64,000 nucleotides of DNA, taken from assembly GCF_016811075.1 (NCBI RefSeq), contig NZ_JAFBGL010000002.1, forward strand, positions 310,001-374,000. The letters are read 5' to 3'. Numbering within the stretch: position 1 is the first letter of the stretch; every line of letters starts with the position of its first letter. The stretch comes from Oceaniferula flava. GTDB lineage: Bacteria > Verrucomicrobiota > Verrucomicrobiia > Verrucomicrobiales > Akkermansiaceae. This document shows positions 19,441-29,900 of this stretch, piece by piece. The translations under genes were made by a program, and so were the position numbers. The notes beneath the pieces are model-generated. The model did no database searches. It worked only from the letters and a program-made list of their open reading frames with translations, and had not been told where the DNA came from.

Positions 19441-19520
19441 CGAGAGACCGAGAGACCGAGAGACCGAGAGACCGAGAGACCGAGAGACCGAGAGACCGAG
19501 AGACCGAGAGACCGAGAGAC
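19441..19520. repeat. tandem repeat (CGAGAGAC)10
   Basis: Ten perfect octamers, outside the right inverted repeat and 85 nt from the end of dxs. No sequence relation to the octamer array on the left side. Confidence 0.97.
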
Positions 19521-19532
19521 CCGGGAGTTGAG

Positions 19533-19566
19533 AAACACTGGCGCGATGGAGCGCAGACCGTGTTTG
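19533..19566 (-). terminator. possible hairpin terminator after dxs
   Basis: AAACAC (19533-19538) pairs with GTGTTT (19560-19565 region), with GCGC-GATGGA-GCGC stacked inside. There is no clear U-tract, so it is only a weak terminator candidate. Confidence 0.3.
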
Positions 19567-19604
19567 CTCAGACAGCCCGGATTTCTGATTTGGCGCGTGG
19601 GCGC

Positions 19605-21491
19605 TTAGAGGTGTTTGTTGACTTGGCTGACGGCGTGGGCGGCTGTGAGGCCGTGTTTTTCGCGCAGCTCTTCGACTTTACCGTGATCGATGAACTCGTC
19701 GGGCCAGCCGATGCGTTCGAGTGGGGTGTCGATGTTGCGATCGTTGAGGAGCTCGATGACGCTGGCGCCAAATCCGTTTTGCAGGACGTGATCTTCCATG
19801 GTGAGCACCACGTTGCATTTCTCTGCGTAGCGGGTAATCAGCTCGGCATCGAGGGGTTTGATGAAGCGTGGGTTGATCAGGGCGACTGAGTGGCCTTGGG
19901 CTTCGAGCTCTTTCACCGTTTCCAGAGCGGTTTCATACATGTGGCCGAGGGCGATCACGGCGATGTCGCTGCCGTCTTGGAGCACTTCACCCTTACCGAT
20001 TTCGAGAAGAACGGGTTTGTCCTTCGGTTTGGCTCCGATGCCGGCGCCACGTGGGTAGCGGATGGCGGTCGGGCCGTCGTCGTAGTTGGCCATGGTCCAG
20101 AGCATGTCGATGAATTCTTCCTCGTCCTTCGGCTGCATGTGAATCAGGCCGGGGATTGCGCTGAGGTAGGCAATATCGAACAGTCCGTGGTGGGTTGGGC
20201 CGTCGTCGCCGGAGAGTCCGCCGCGGTCCATGCACATTCTTACCGGTAGGTTCTGCAGGGCGATATCGTGGATGATCATATCGATCGCACGCTGCATGAA
20301 GGTCGAGTAAATCGCGAGGAAGGGGCGCAGGCCTTGGGTCGCGTGACCGCAGGCAAAGAGCGCGGCGTGTTCCTCCGCGATACCGACGTCAAAGTAACGT
20401 TCGGGGAGCTCTTTCTTGAAGATCTCCAGCTTGGTGCCGCCGGGCATGGCCGCGGTGATGGCGGTGATGCTTTTGTCTTCTTTGGCGAAATCGGTGACGG
20501 CGCGACCGAAGAGTTCCGAGTAAGTGGGTTTGTCCGCCGCGGCCGTGGAGCCGTCTTCCACTTTGTAGGTGCCGAGACCGTGGAATTTCCCGGGGTTCGC
20601 CAAGGCTGGCTGGTAGCCGCGTCCTTTTTCCGTGATGATGTGCAGGATGACGGGTTCTTCCTGTTGCTTGAGGTGCTCGAAGGTGCGGATCAGCAAGGGC
20701 AGATCGTGACCGTCAATCGGGCCGTAATAGCGCAGGCCGAACTTCTCGAAAAGCACGTTGGGCAGGATCAGGTTCTTGGTGTTGCGCTCCACTTTGTGGA
20801 CGAACTTGCGCGCTGTTTCGCCACCTACTTTACCGACAAATTCAGCCGCCTTGTTACGGACGGAGGAGAAGGTGGGGTGGGTTTGCAGGGCGTTGAAATA
20901 CTTGGCCATGGCGCCGACGTTGCGGTCGATCGACCACTCGTTGTCGTTCAGCACGACGATGAACTTCTTGGTGGTTTCCTCGATGTTGTTCATCGCTTCG
21001 AGGGTGGGGCCACAGGTGAAGGCGGCATCGCCAGCGACGGCGACCACGTGGTTGCTATCGCCCTTGAGGTCACGGGCGGAAGCCATGCCGAGTGCGGCGG
21101 AGAGGCAGGTGCCTGCGTGACCGGCACCGTAGCAATCGTGCTCGGACTCGGTGCGCAGCAGGAAACCGTTCAGTCCGCCCGGTGTGCGGATGGTGTGGAT
21201 GGTGTCCGCCCGTCCGGTGAGCATCTTGTGCACGTATCCCTGGTGGGAGACGTCAAAGAGGAATTTGTCTTCTGGGCTGTCAAAGACCCGGTGCATGGCG
21301 AGGGTCAGCTCCACCACACCGAGGTTCGGTCCGAGGTGCCCGCCTGTGCGAGACAGTGAGTGGATTAGGGTGTGCCGAATTTCCTCGCAGAGGTTATCAA
21401 GTTGTTCGGCAGGCAGTGCCTTGACATCCTCGGGTCCCTTGATTTGGGAGAGGATTTTGGGGAGTTCAAAAGAGCCGGATTTCGTCGTCAT
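19605..21491 (-). CDS. dxs: 1-deoxy-D-xylulose-5-phosphate synthase
   Basis: First enzyme of the MEP isoprenoid pathway; condenses pyruvate and glyceraldehyde 3-phosphate using thiamine diphosphate. 628 residues, normal length. Seen: GGHLGPNLGVVEL (50-62), FDVSHQGYVHK, GHAGTCLSAALGMASARD, the ThDP region with GDAAFTCGPTLEAMNN (154-169) and VVLNDN, DVGIAEEHAALFACG (catalytic Glu), and the C-terminal transketolase domain. The usual GDG of the ThDP motif is GDA. The start at 21489-21491 (MTTKSGSFEL) overlaps the 3' end of xseB by 26 nt; the longer open frame is xseB in another frame. Confidence 0.95.
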   Translation of the reverse strand: MTTKSGSFELPKILSQIKGPEDVKALPAEQLDNLCEEIRHTLIHSLSRTGGHLGPNLGVVELTLAMHRVFDSPEDKFLFDVSHQGYVHKMLTGRADTIHTIRTPGGLNGFLLRTESEHDCYGAGHAGTCLSAALGMASARDLKGDSNHVVAVAGDAAFTCGPTLEAMNNIEETTKKFIVVLNDNEWSIDRNVGAMAKYFNALQTHPTFSSVRNKAAEFVGKVGGETARKFVHKVERNTKNLILPNVLFEKFGLRYYGPIDGHDLPLLIRTFEHLKQQEEPVILHIITEKGRGYQPALANPGKFHGLGTYKVEDGSTAAADKPTYSELFGRAVTDFAKEDKSITAITAAMPGGTKLEIFKKELPERYFDVGIAEEHAALFACGHATQGLRPFLAIYSTFMQRAIDMIIHDIALQNLPVRMCMDRGGLSGDDGPTHHGLFDIAYLSAIPGLIHMQPKDEEEFIDMLWTMANYDDGPTAIRYPRGAGIGAKPKDKPVLLEIGKGEVLQDGSDIAVIALGHMYETALETVKELEAQGHSVALINPRFIKPLDAELITRYAEKCNVVLTMEDHVLQNGFGASVIELLNDRNIDTPLERIGWPDEFIDHGKVEELREKHGLTAAHAVSQVNKHL

Positions 21492-21792
21492 TATTATTAT
21501 TCGAGGTCGTCGAGGTCGGGGCCTCGTCCTGGGTTGATTCGTGGGTGGTCTCCGTGGCGGAGGCCTTGGGTTTGAGAGTGATGAGTTCGAGTCGCTTGCG
21601 TGCGTCATCCAGCACGGTTTCACAGTGGCCGATGAGTTCGGCACCGCGCTCGTAGTTGGCGATCAGTTTTTCCAGCGGGAGCTGGCCTGATTCCATGGTC
21701 TCCACCATGTCCTCCAGTTCTTCCAGTGCCTGCTCGAAGCTGGGCGTGGACTTGGTGGACGTGTCGTTTTTCTTTTTAGGAGAGGACGGCAT
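21466..21792 (-). CDS. xseB: exodeoxyribonuclease VII small subunit
   Basis: 108 residues. The family core is at about 18-75: FEQALEELEDMVETMESGQL, PLEKLIANYERGAELIGHCE and a final helix. With XseA it forms the single-strand-specific exonuclease VII; xseA is not in the window. The C-terminal tail is acidic and Asn-rich (four Asn from an ATT-type trinucleotide run at 21491-21503). The stop lies inside dxs, a typical translational coupling; xseB-dxs adjacency is common in bacteria. Confidence 0.9.
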   Translation of the reverse strand: MPSSPKKKNDTSTKSTPSFEQALEELEDMVETMESGQLPLEKLIANYERGAELIGHCETVLDDARKRLELITLKPKASATETTHESTQDEAPTSTTSNNNNDDEIRLF

Positions 21793-21823
21793 GAGTGTGG
21801 ATGGATTGGATGATGGGATCGGA

Positions 21824-23638
21824 TTAGTCTTTCGAGCTGACCACGGGTCGGCTGGAGTAGAACATGATGTAGCCGCGTGAGAACAGCGGTTGGTGGTGCT
21901 CGTAGCGCTGGGACAGTTGCTTGAATTCAGGGACGATGTCGATGAAGTTCGGAGCTCCTGCCTGTTTTGCCCAGATGCCGAAGACCAGAGGGTAGAGGTC
22001 GCCGTAGGCGGTGCCGGGGGCTGCGGTGGCGAGAATGCGTTCGTGGTTATAGGAATAGGGCGTGATGACGATGCCGTTGACGGGCGTCTTCTGGCTTTCG
22101 GCAATCTCTTCGATTTCTTCGATTTGCTCCAAGTTTCTCGGCAGCCAGACGGACATCCGGTCGGCATACCAAGCCACTGCCCATGGGGTGTCCGAAATGA
22201 CGATTTCCTTTGGTGCGGTGTTGTCGGCGAGGGTGCGGTTGAAGACCTTGGGAAAATACGGGGGCCACTGCGGGGAGCCGCCGTATCCTTCCATCTGAAT
22301 TCCTCGTTTCAGATCCTGGGGGATGGAAAGCAGCATCGGGCCGGCACTGATCGCCACGATGATGATCAGGTGCGAGTAGCGCAGGGCGTGCAGGGACGGG
22401 GGAATGTTCAGTCGGCTCCAGAGGATGGAAACCATGGCCAGTCCGTAGGCGGACATCAGCGGGGCGAAGAGGATGTGGATCTGGTTCGGGTCCATGGCTC
22501 CGTCACGGATGCCGTAAATCGACATGCCGATGCCGGCAAAGACCCACATCAGCAGGATCACCCAGCGGAAGACTGCGAGGCTGGGACGCTTGAAGGGGTG
22601 CAGCAGGGCGAGGAAGAACAAGGGGGCGACCAAGATGGCTCCGAAGTTGCGGTGCAGATCGGAAATTTGCAGCAGGGTGGAGCGGAGGATGTTCATCAGC
22701 AGACCACGCAGTCCCAGATCTTCCCCGGCGGGGGAAAGGGTGCGCATGATCGAGTCTTCCCCATTTCCCAGACCATTGTGGATGGCGTAGTAGGCGGTGC
22801 CGAAGGGGCTGCCGGTGGGGCTGATGTAGAGTAGGTAAATCACCGGGATGACAAAGACCGCGAGCATGCCGGTGAGGGCGGCGGCGATGACGCCACGTGG
22901 TTTGAAATACACCGCGGCAAAAATGACGTAGCCGAGGTAGATCCACAGGGTGATCCAGTGAGTCAGCACCAGCAGGCACATGAACACGCCGGAGATCAGC
23001 ACCGGCCCGAGGGCGGGGCGATTGTCCTCGGAGTTTTCCACTGCGCGCCAGAGGAAGAACATGGAGCTGGAAAAGAGCATCAGCATGAGCATCTGCGGCA
23101 GGCCGGACTGGGAAAGCTTCCACATCAGCTCGCAGAACAGCATGAGGATGGCGGTGACCGAAGCGATGGTGGTATCAAACACGCGCGAGATCAGCAGGTA
23201 GTTGATCCCGATGGAGATGAGGAAGAAGATCACACAGGTGGCGGCGATGACGCGGTCGAGCTGGTAAATGTTCGACCGCTCACTCATTCTCCAGCGTTTG
23301 CTGTCGCTGGCATCGGTGGCCTTGAGTACGGCGGCATAGACGCAGGGGTTCAGCGGGGCGTGGTAGGTGTCTTGGAGGTTTGCAAGGATGGGGTTCTCAT
23401 CATTGGCCTCCTTCATCTGGGCTATAGCGATCGGGCGGATGACCTTGGTGCTGTAGCCATTTCCCCGGGCGATCTCACGTCCGATCTGTGCTTGTTCCAT
23501 ACCGCGTGGGGCGGACAGGCCCTTGAAGGTAACAAAGAGAGAAACGATGGCCAAGCCGGCGAGAAAGACGAAAAACAGCGCGCGGCGGATGAGTTTCGCC
23601 GGGTCGGATGGATTGCCGGAAGGGATAGATTTGCTCAT
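21824..23638 (-). CDS. polytopic membrane protein, GT-C glycosyltransferase-like
   Basis: 604 residues with about 10-12 predicted transmembrane helices, the first at about 20-40, and a soluble C-terminal part after about 470. The first periplasmic loop has MEQAQIGREIARGNGYSTKV, the arrangement seen in GT39/ArnT-like enzymes (first-loop motif followed by 'ia.GnGy'), but the usual acidic pair is weak. Such enzymes transfer sugars from polyprenyl-phosphate carriers, but the substrate is unknown. It sits between the NtrC-type regulator (53 nt) and xseB (31 nt) on the same strand. Confidence 0.6.
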   Translation of the reverse strand: MSKSIPSGNPSDPAKLIRRALFFVFLAGLAIVSLFVTFKGLSAPRGMEQAQIGREIARGNGYSTKVIRPIAIAQMKEANDENPILANLQDTYHAPLNPCVYAAVLKATDASDSKRWRMSERSNIYQLDRVIAATCVIFFLISIGINYLLISRVFDTTIASVTAILMLFCELMWKLSQSGLPQMLMLMLFSSSMFFLWRAVENSEDNRPALGPVLISGVFMCLLVLTHWITLWIYLGYVIFAAVYFKPRGVIAAALTGMLAVFVIPVIYLLYISPTGSPFGTAYYAIHNGLGNGEDSIMRTLSPAGEDLGLRGLLMNILRSTLLQISDLHRNFGAILVAPLFFLALLHPFKRPSLAVFRWVILLMWVFAGIGMSIYGIRDGAMDPNQIHILFAPLMSAYGLAMVSILWSRLNIPPSLHALRYSHLIIIVAISAGPMLLSIPQDLKRGIQMEGYGGSPQWPPYFPKVFNRTLADNTAPKEIVISDTPWAVAWYADRMSVWLPRNLEQIEEIEEIAESQKTPVNGIVITPYSYNHERILATAAPGTAYGDLYPLVFGIWAKQAGAPNFIDIVPEFKQLSQRYEHHQPLFSRGYIMFYSSRPVVSSKD

Positions 23639-23691
23639 GGAGAAAGTGAAGAGGGTGTGTGTGGTGAGGGGCGAGGAGGGGCTCTGGGTGC

Positions 23692-25116
23692 TTAGTTGAA
23701 CTCCTTTAATTTGCGTTGCAGGGTCCGGCGACTGATACCGAGGATTTTGGCGGCATCCGTGCGGTTATTTCCGGTGTGCTGCAAGGCGCGCCGGATCGTG
23801 CGCATCTCCAGTTCATGCAAGTTGAATTCGTCCTCGGAAGCAAGCGAGTTTTCCTGCTTTTCTGTGCTGATTGCCGAGATCTCCGACGGGGCGTCATGGC
23901 TTGGAGTGAGGCTCGCCTCGTTCTGACTGAGGAAAGAGGGGAGGTGCTGAACATGGATGACGGGATCGTTGCTCATCACCACGCCGTGTTCGATGGCGGT
24001 TCGGAGCTCACGGACGTTGCCGGGCCATGGGTAGCTGCGGAGCAATTTCAAGGCGTCGTCGCTCAGAGGTTTCAGCTCCTTGCCGTTCTCCAGTGAGAAC
24101 TCCTTGAGGAAGGCCTGGGAGAGCAAGACCACATCCTCGGCACGTTCGCGCAGCGCCGGCATCTCCACCCGCACCACATTGAGGCGGAAAAAGAGATCCT
24201 CGCGAAAATCGCCCTTGGCGACCATGCTGCGGAGGTTTTTGTTGGTGGCGGCGATCACGCGGACATCAACTTTGACCGCCTTGTTCGAGCCGACCCGTTC
24301 GATGGTGCGCTCGCTCAGCACGCGCAGGAGTTTGACCTGAGTGGCCTGATCGATCTCACCAATTTCATCGAGGAAAATGGTGCCTCCATTTGCCTGTTCG
24401 AAGCGACCGATGCGTTTCTGGGCCGCACCGGTGAAGGCTCCCTTCTCGTGGCCAAAGAGTTCGCTTTCCAATAGTTGCGGTGAGAGGGCGGCGCAGTTGA
24501 CCACGAGGAGTCGGTCGGCGGGTCGACCGCTCAGCTGGTGGATGGCGTGGGCCACCAGCTCCTTACCCGTGCCGCTCTCCCCCTCGATCAAGACGGTTGC
24601 TCGGGTGGGGGCGACCTGGTTGACCATTTCACCCACTTTTTCCATCGCCGGAGATTTGCCGATCAGGTTGTCGAGTCCGTGCTTGCGGCCACCGCTTTTC
24701 ACGCGCAGTTCGCGGTTTTCCTGCTCCAGGCGGACGTTGGTTTTTTCCAATGACCGACTGCGCAGTGCGCGCTGCAGCAGGAGCTCGACGCTATCTAGAT
24801 TGAGGGGTTTGGTGATGAAGTTCCAGGCACCTCGGCGCATCGCTTCCACCGCTGTGTCCACGGATCCGTAAGCGGTCATCATCACGGCGACGGGGGGCTG
24901 GGGAAGAGCTAGAGCTTTGTCCAGCAGGTCCATGCCGCTGTCGCCCGCCAGGCGAAGGTCGGTGAGTAATAGATCGATGGGTTCCGATTTCAGCACCACC
25001 ATCGCTTCCTTGATGTCGGCAGCGACGTAGCAGTCAAAACGATCCTCAAGCGCCATGCGAAGGCCATCGCGCGTGGGTTTTTCATCATCGACGATGAGTA
25101 AAGTGGCGGAGGTCAT
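23692..25116 (-). CDS. sigma-54-dependent response regulator, NtrC family
   Basis: 474 residues. Receiver domain 1-120 with phospho-acceptor Asp53 ([10 protein letters not shown]); AAA+ domain about 150-380 with Walker A GESGTGKE, the sigma-54 contact loop GAFTGA and Walker [15 protein letters not shown]-terminal Fis-type helix-turn-helix ([20 protein letters not shown]). It activates RNA polymerase-sigma54 after phosphorylation. The start overlaps the stop of the histidine kinase by 4 nt, so the pair is translationally coupled. Target promoters are not identifiable here. Confidence 0.94.
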   Translation of the reverse strand: MTSATLLIVDDEKPTRDGLRMALEDRFDCYVAADIKEAMVVLKSEPIDLLLTDLRLAGDSGMDLLDKALALPQPPVAVMMTAYGSVDTAVEAMRRGAWNFITKPLNLDSVELLLQRALRSRSLEKTNVRLEQENRELRVKSGGRKHGLDNLIGKSPAMEKVGEMVNQVAPTRATVLIEGESGTGKELVAHAIHQLSGRPADRLLVVNCAALSPQLLESELFGHEKGAFTGAAQKRIGRFEQANGGTIFLDEIGEIDQATQVKLLRVLSERTIERVGSNKAVKVDVRVIAATNKNLRSMVAKGDFREDLFFRLNVVRVEMPALRERAEDVVLLSQAFLKEFSLENGKELKPLSDDALKLLRSYPWPGNVRELRTAIEHGVVMSNDPVIHVQHLPSFLSQNEASLTPSHDAPSEISAISTEKQENSLASEDEFNLHELEMRTIRRALQHTGNNRTDAAKILGISRRTLQRKLKEFN

Positions 25117-26321
25117 GAGTTAGCGGGTGGCTGGTGGCTGGGTTCGAGGTCGATCACGGAGCTGTCGTTAGTTTCCAGTAGGCGGACGTTGCGGTTTTTC
25201 CGAGGGATGGAGATGGTCACTGTGGTGCCCTCGTCCTCCTCGCTTTCGATTTTAATATCACCGCCGTGTTCGCGGATGATGCGGCGGACGATGAGCAGGC
25301 CTAGACCGGTGCCGGATTTCTTTGAGCTTCTGTAAGGTTCGAAAATTGAGCCCATCATTTCAGGCGGAATTCCGCTGCCGTGATCGCGGATGGTGAGCAT
25401 CACTTCGTAGTCGGTGACACCTGTGAGGATGTCAATCTGACCACCGCTGGCGGGTAGTGACTGGAAGGCATTTTTGAGTAAATTGTAGAGCGCTTGTTTG
25501 ATCTGATTACCATCGAGCTGCAGCAGCGGTGTGCTATCGGCCAAATCCAATGAGATTCTAACATGGCGTTCTTCCAGTTCGGGTGCTAAGAGATTGAGTG
25601 TGTCGCGAAGGAGGTCGTGGAGTTGGTGGGGCGCTCGTTCTGGGTGAGTTGGTCGGATCGCCTGCAGGAACTGCTTGAGGATGGTGTCGAGTCGGCGGAT
25701 TTCGCCTTGGGCGGTATGCAGGTGCTGGAGCAGGCTTTCTTGGTCGTCTGCTTGGAGCTTCTTAGTTTTTCGTTCGAGCAGCTGGAGGTGGATGTCTAAC
25801 GAGTTAAGAGGGTTGCCAATTTCGTGGGCGACTCCTGCGGCTAGCAGGGTGAGGGCATTGAGTTTTTCGCTCTCGACGTTTTTCTCCTCTTCGAGTCGGG
25901 AGTCGGTGATGTCTCTGACTAACAAGACGTAGCCCAGCAGTCGATCGGAGTTCTCCACCTCGCCTTGAATGGGGGAGAGGTAGAAGTTGAGGTAGCGACT
26001 TTCCGGATAGAGAATCTCGAGATCCCGGCTGACAATCCGTTTGGGATCGGCGAGTTTTTTCCAGTTCAGTCCGCGCACTGTCTTGGACAGGTTCTGACCA
26101 ATGGTTCGGATGGGGTCGATGCCGAAAATGCTCGACGCGGCCTGGTTGACATAGGTGATCTGGCCTTCGGGATCTAAGATCAGCACGCCCTCTTGGAGTG
26201 CCTCGAAGACGCTTTCGAGAAAGCCCTTTTCCCGCACTAGCCGCGTCACTAAGCGCTGGACTTCGCTGGGGTCGACCTGATCCAGGCGGGCGATGAGTTT
26301 ATCGAGGAAGCCAGGTTTCAT
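25113..26321 (-). CDS. PAS sensor histidine kinase (NtrB-like), cytoplasmic
   Basis: 402 residues. PAS domain about 33-140 (ALQEGVLILDPEGQITYVNQ), HisKA with His166 in GVAHEIGNPLNSLD, and HATPase about 270-375 with N box (LYNLLKNAFQS), DHGSGIPPE and GTGLGLLIV. No transmembrane segment, so the signal is intracellular, as with NtrB. Partner of the NtrC-type regulator that follows. No receiver or extra domains. Confidence 0.92.
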   Translation of the reverse strand: MKPGFLDKLIARLDQVDPSEVQRLVTRLVREKGFLESVFEALQEGVLILDPEGQITYVNQAASSIFGIDPIRTIGQNLSKTVRGLNWKKLADPKRIVSRDLEILYPESRYLNFYLSPIQGEVENSDRLLGYVLLVRDITDSRLEEEKNVESEKLNALTLLAAGVAHEIGNPLNSLDIHLQLLERKTKKLQADDQESLLQHLHTAQGEIRRLDTILKQFLQAIRPTHPERAPHQLHDLLRDTLNLLAPELEERHVRISLDLADSTPLLQLDGNQIKQALYNLLKNAFQSLPASGGQIDILTGVTDYEVMLTIRDHGSGIPPEMMGSIFEPYRSSKKSGTGLGLLIVRRIIREHGGDIKIESEEDEGTTVTISIPRKNRNVRLLETNDSSVIDLEPSHQPPANS

Positions 26322-26373
26322 TCAAGTGGTGGAAAGCGTTGCGAGGGGATGTGTTTCGAGCTAGAATGGCACA

Positions 26374-26694
26374 ATGACGGAGGCGATGGTAGTGCTATGC
26401 AATTTTCCTAATATGGAGGAGGCGCGACAGATTGGCACACATCTTGTGAAAAGGCAATACGCGGCCTGCGTAAATATCATCCCCGGTGCGGAATCGATCT
26501 ATCAGTGGCAGGGGAAGGTCTGTCGGGAGCAGGAAATCTTGGCTGTGATCAAGACTTCGCGTAAGGCTTTCGCTGTTCTCAATCGTGAGTTGGCAGCGCT
26601 GCATTCCTATGAAGAGCCGGAGATTATTGCACTTCCGGTGGCTGATGGTGCCGCTGGATATTTAGCCTGGATTGCCAGTCACTCAACGGCTTAG
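26374..26694 (+). CDS. cutA: CutA1 divalent-cation tolerance family protein
   Basis: 106 residues, typical CutA length. Recognised by CNFPNMEEARQIGTHLVKRQ, YAACVNIIPGAESIYQWQG, the E-L-x-V-I-K-T strand (EILAVIKTS) and SYEEPEIIALPV. CutA forms a trimer with a ferredoxin-like fold; a role in copper tolerance was proposed but is unsettled. Divergent from the histidine kinase with 52 nt between. Confidence 0.93.
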   Translation: MTEAMVVLCNFPNMEEARQIGTHLVKRQYAACVNIIPGAESIYQWQGKVCREQEILAVIKTSRKAFAVLNRELAALHSYEEPEIIALPVADGAAGYLAWIASHSTA

Positions 26695-26972
26695 GTGAGT
26701 GCATGGGTGGAATGTTAACCCTTTCGCTAGCCTATTAGATCTCTCTTCGCTGAGGTTGGCATGCATAGTGCTTGAGCCGAAATAGATTGACCACTCTGTA
26801 GCATTCAGATGGTCAATGGGCAGCACAAAAGTCGCTATAGGGTAAATTATAACCTAGTTACAAAAAGTATCACCGTAGACGGATGATCGATAATTATGTA
26901 TCTATGTCGTATATGCCATTCATTGACGTTGTAATGCATTAGTAAATACCACTAACCCAAACTAGAAATCGC

Positions 26973-29900
26973 ATGAAAACACACATTAACCATCAACCTG
27001 CTGGAAACCGACAAGGTTTTGCATTGATTGCTACCATTTCGGTGATGGTGCTTCTTGTCATGATCGCACTCTCCATGCTTTCGCTTTCCACCGTGGAGCT
27101 GCGCCAAAAATCTCATGAGCAGCATCAGAAGCAAGCTCAGGCGAATGCGCGTATGGCTCTGATGATTGCACTGGGTGATTTGCAAAAATACGCAGGGCCC
27201 GATCGCCGGGTGACTGCCACGGCGTCCATTTTGGGTGATAGCGTTTCTCCTCATAAGCGGAATTACACCACCGTCTGGGATACTTCTGAATGGGATGTGA
27301 CTGATCCAGTTGCTTCTCGTGATAGCCAGGCTTACATGGCTGCTCTGGTATCGGGTCGGGATGAAGATACTCCCGCCACTCGTGCCACGGCGACCTCCGA
27401 GCTCAGTACGGCTGTGCCAACTTCTGACTCCCGCTGGGTGAGTCTGGTAGCTGAAGGTTCCGTCGAGGATGAAGATGATTTCGTCTACGCTGAAAAAGTG
27501 GACGTCGATCAGGGATCAAACACCGGTAGTTATGCCTACTGGGTGGGGGACGAAGGCGTGAAAGCTCGTTTCGACATTGCTGTGGCCGATGATTCCGCGA
27601 CCCAAACTTGGGCCACTGCGGGTCGCATGGGCGTGCCAATGGGAACAGGTATTCACAAAATGACCGACATGGATGCCTATGAGGAATACTTACCTGACGG
27701 CAGTGAAGTCGCGAATCTTCCGAAGTTTCTTACGCTTGGATCTGTTGATCTGAGTAACATCGACCAAGCTGCTGTAGGGCGTCATTTTCATGATGTGACC
27801 AGCTCACACGTTGGTCTTCTGGTGGACAACCGCTGGGGTGGTATTCGCCGCGATTTATCCACTGCCTTCGAGTTGGACATCGAAGATTTCAACGAAGTGG
27901 AGGAATTCAGCGCTGCTGAGGAGGTGAACCTGACCTCCGGATACAGCTCGTTCACCAGCGATACCCGCACCAACCCACTTTATTATTCAGACGACACTGA
28001 CGAGTCACTGGGCTTCCTTTACGAGATTCCTGTTGATTCAACCAATCGCTATCGTGGGCCAACTTGGGACGTCTTGCGTAACCATTACAGAACCTACAAG
28101 AAGGAACGCAACGAGCTGAACTTCAGAGGGGTTTCCGTATCAAGTGGTTCGGATGCCTTGGTCGCGCACAGTGTTGTTCCGTTCACTTATAACCGTCAGC
28201 CTGGCACGACGGATAACCGTTCTCTCGGATCTCGTCACCAAGCCACCCACAGTAACTCCAATAGCTCACAGAACTTCCCCATCGTTTCGAAACACGGTGT
28301 GGCAGGTAGTTATGATACGTTCCAGAACGGGGCACGCAACGAGCCGACCGTTCAGAAAGTGGCTCCACAGCTGATCCGCATGGTGATGCAGTATGGTCTG
28401 GCCCGTGATAACAATGATTATTACATTACGCTGAACCCATTCTTCGTGGTTCACAATCCCTACAACTACCCGATCGAATTCTACTCGATGAGTGTTGATC
28501 TGGCTTACTTCAACTTCCTCAACGGCATGGAGGTGACCTACACCGAAGCTGGAACGGGGTCGACTAAGACTCAGTTGTTCACACTGGGGTCAGGAGGCCA
28601 TTCTCAAAAACTGCAGAGCTTCCGGATCTTGCCTTCCTCCACCGGGAACAACCGTCTCGAGCCAGGTCAGATCAAGGTTGTCTCCGTGAGTGGTGGCTTC
28701 ACCGGAACCTCTGGTGACTCCTACGTCATCCCAACCGAGATGCAATACAACGAAGCCGCCGGGGTTTACCTGGGTGGCGGTGTGAAGAAGACCATGAACG
28801 TGGAGCCCAATTCACAGATTACCACGAAGATCTTCTATTCACGCTTCAAAAGTGGCTACCTGACCTATCAGATCCCACAAATCTTCAGTCGTCTGCATCA
28901 CCCGCTGCAGGCAGATGGTTCCACGGCTACATTGCTCGATCAATCGGATGCCTCAGGCGATTCATTCATCTACGATCGCCAGCTATACTCGCTTATTCAG
29001 TCGATTCAGGTAACACCAGCCAGCCTGAACGAAGTGACAACGACGAAAAACGTCAACTCCTTCCCTGAGCCAGCAGTTGGCGGTCTGGGTCTGTTCACTC
29101 TCGATATGGGGCTGAAAGATTACGACGGCAATGCCGCCGTGATGAGCGACTTCAATTACCGCGCTTTGGCAACAAGTTCTGCTGATTACGACAAGTCTCA
29201 CGAGGTAGCCCCGAACTGGGACCTGATCCTCAGTGATACCCAGCTTTCTTCTTTGCAGATTGCCGGTAGCGATCGCACCAGTGCTTACTGGGGTGAATCA
29301 AAAAGTGCTTCAGGAGGCGGATCCTCCAAAGTGGTGCTCTTTGACCTGCCTCACGCACCAATGGTTTCTTTGGGTGGTCTGCAGCATGCGGATACTTCGA
29401 AATTCAACCTCCACGCCATGCGTTCCATTGGTCACTCTCGTCCGCAGGTTGGGGCATCTGACCTACGCAAGCTGTATAACAAATTTAGCGCAACTCGCTT
29501 CACCGGAACTTCCACCAAGTATCAGTTCGATACCTCATGGGCTGCCAACGAGGCTCTTTGGGATCGTTACTTCTTCTCCGGAATTAATTGGGGTGGTGCA
29601 GATTCCCAACCATACAGTAGCCATGTGGAGGCTGTAACTGCGCTGACTGAAGGCGAAGTCGATAAGGTGCTCGCCAACTCCCGCCTGACTCTGGTGGACT
29701 TGCCATCATCCGACGATCTCAGCGATCTGCAGGACTACACAAAAATTGGTAACTATCTCGGCATCGCCGGTGCATTCAACGTGAACTCAACCAGTGTTGA
29801 CGCTTGGAAGGCTGTTCTGTCCTCGCTCAGTGGTAGAGAAATCTCCTACCTCAGCGGAACCAGCCTGGTAAACGAGACCATGGGTGCCGATGTTTCTCCG

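Noticed and set aside
18331-19520. Tandem arrays considered as a CRISPR array
   Set aside because: The repeats are contiguous units of 5-8 bases with no spacers, and no cas genes are present.
21492-21644. N-terminal extension of dxs
   Set aside because: It is xseB read in another frame; the shorter start gives normal DXS length.
26341-26390. Sigma-54 promoter (TGGCAC near the cutA start) for the NtrC-type regulator
   Set aside because: The TGGCAC is not followed by a TTGC at the required distance.
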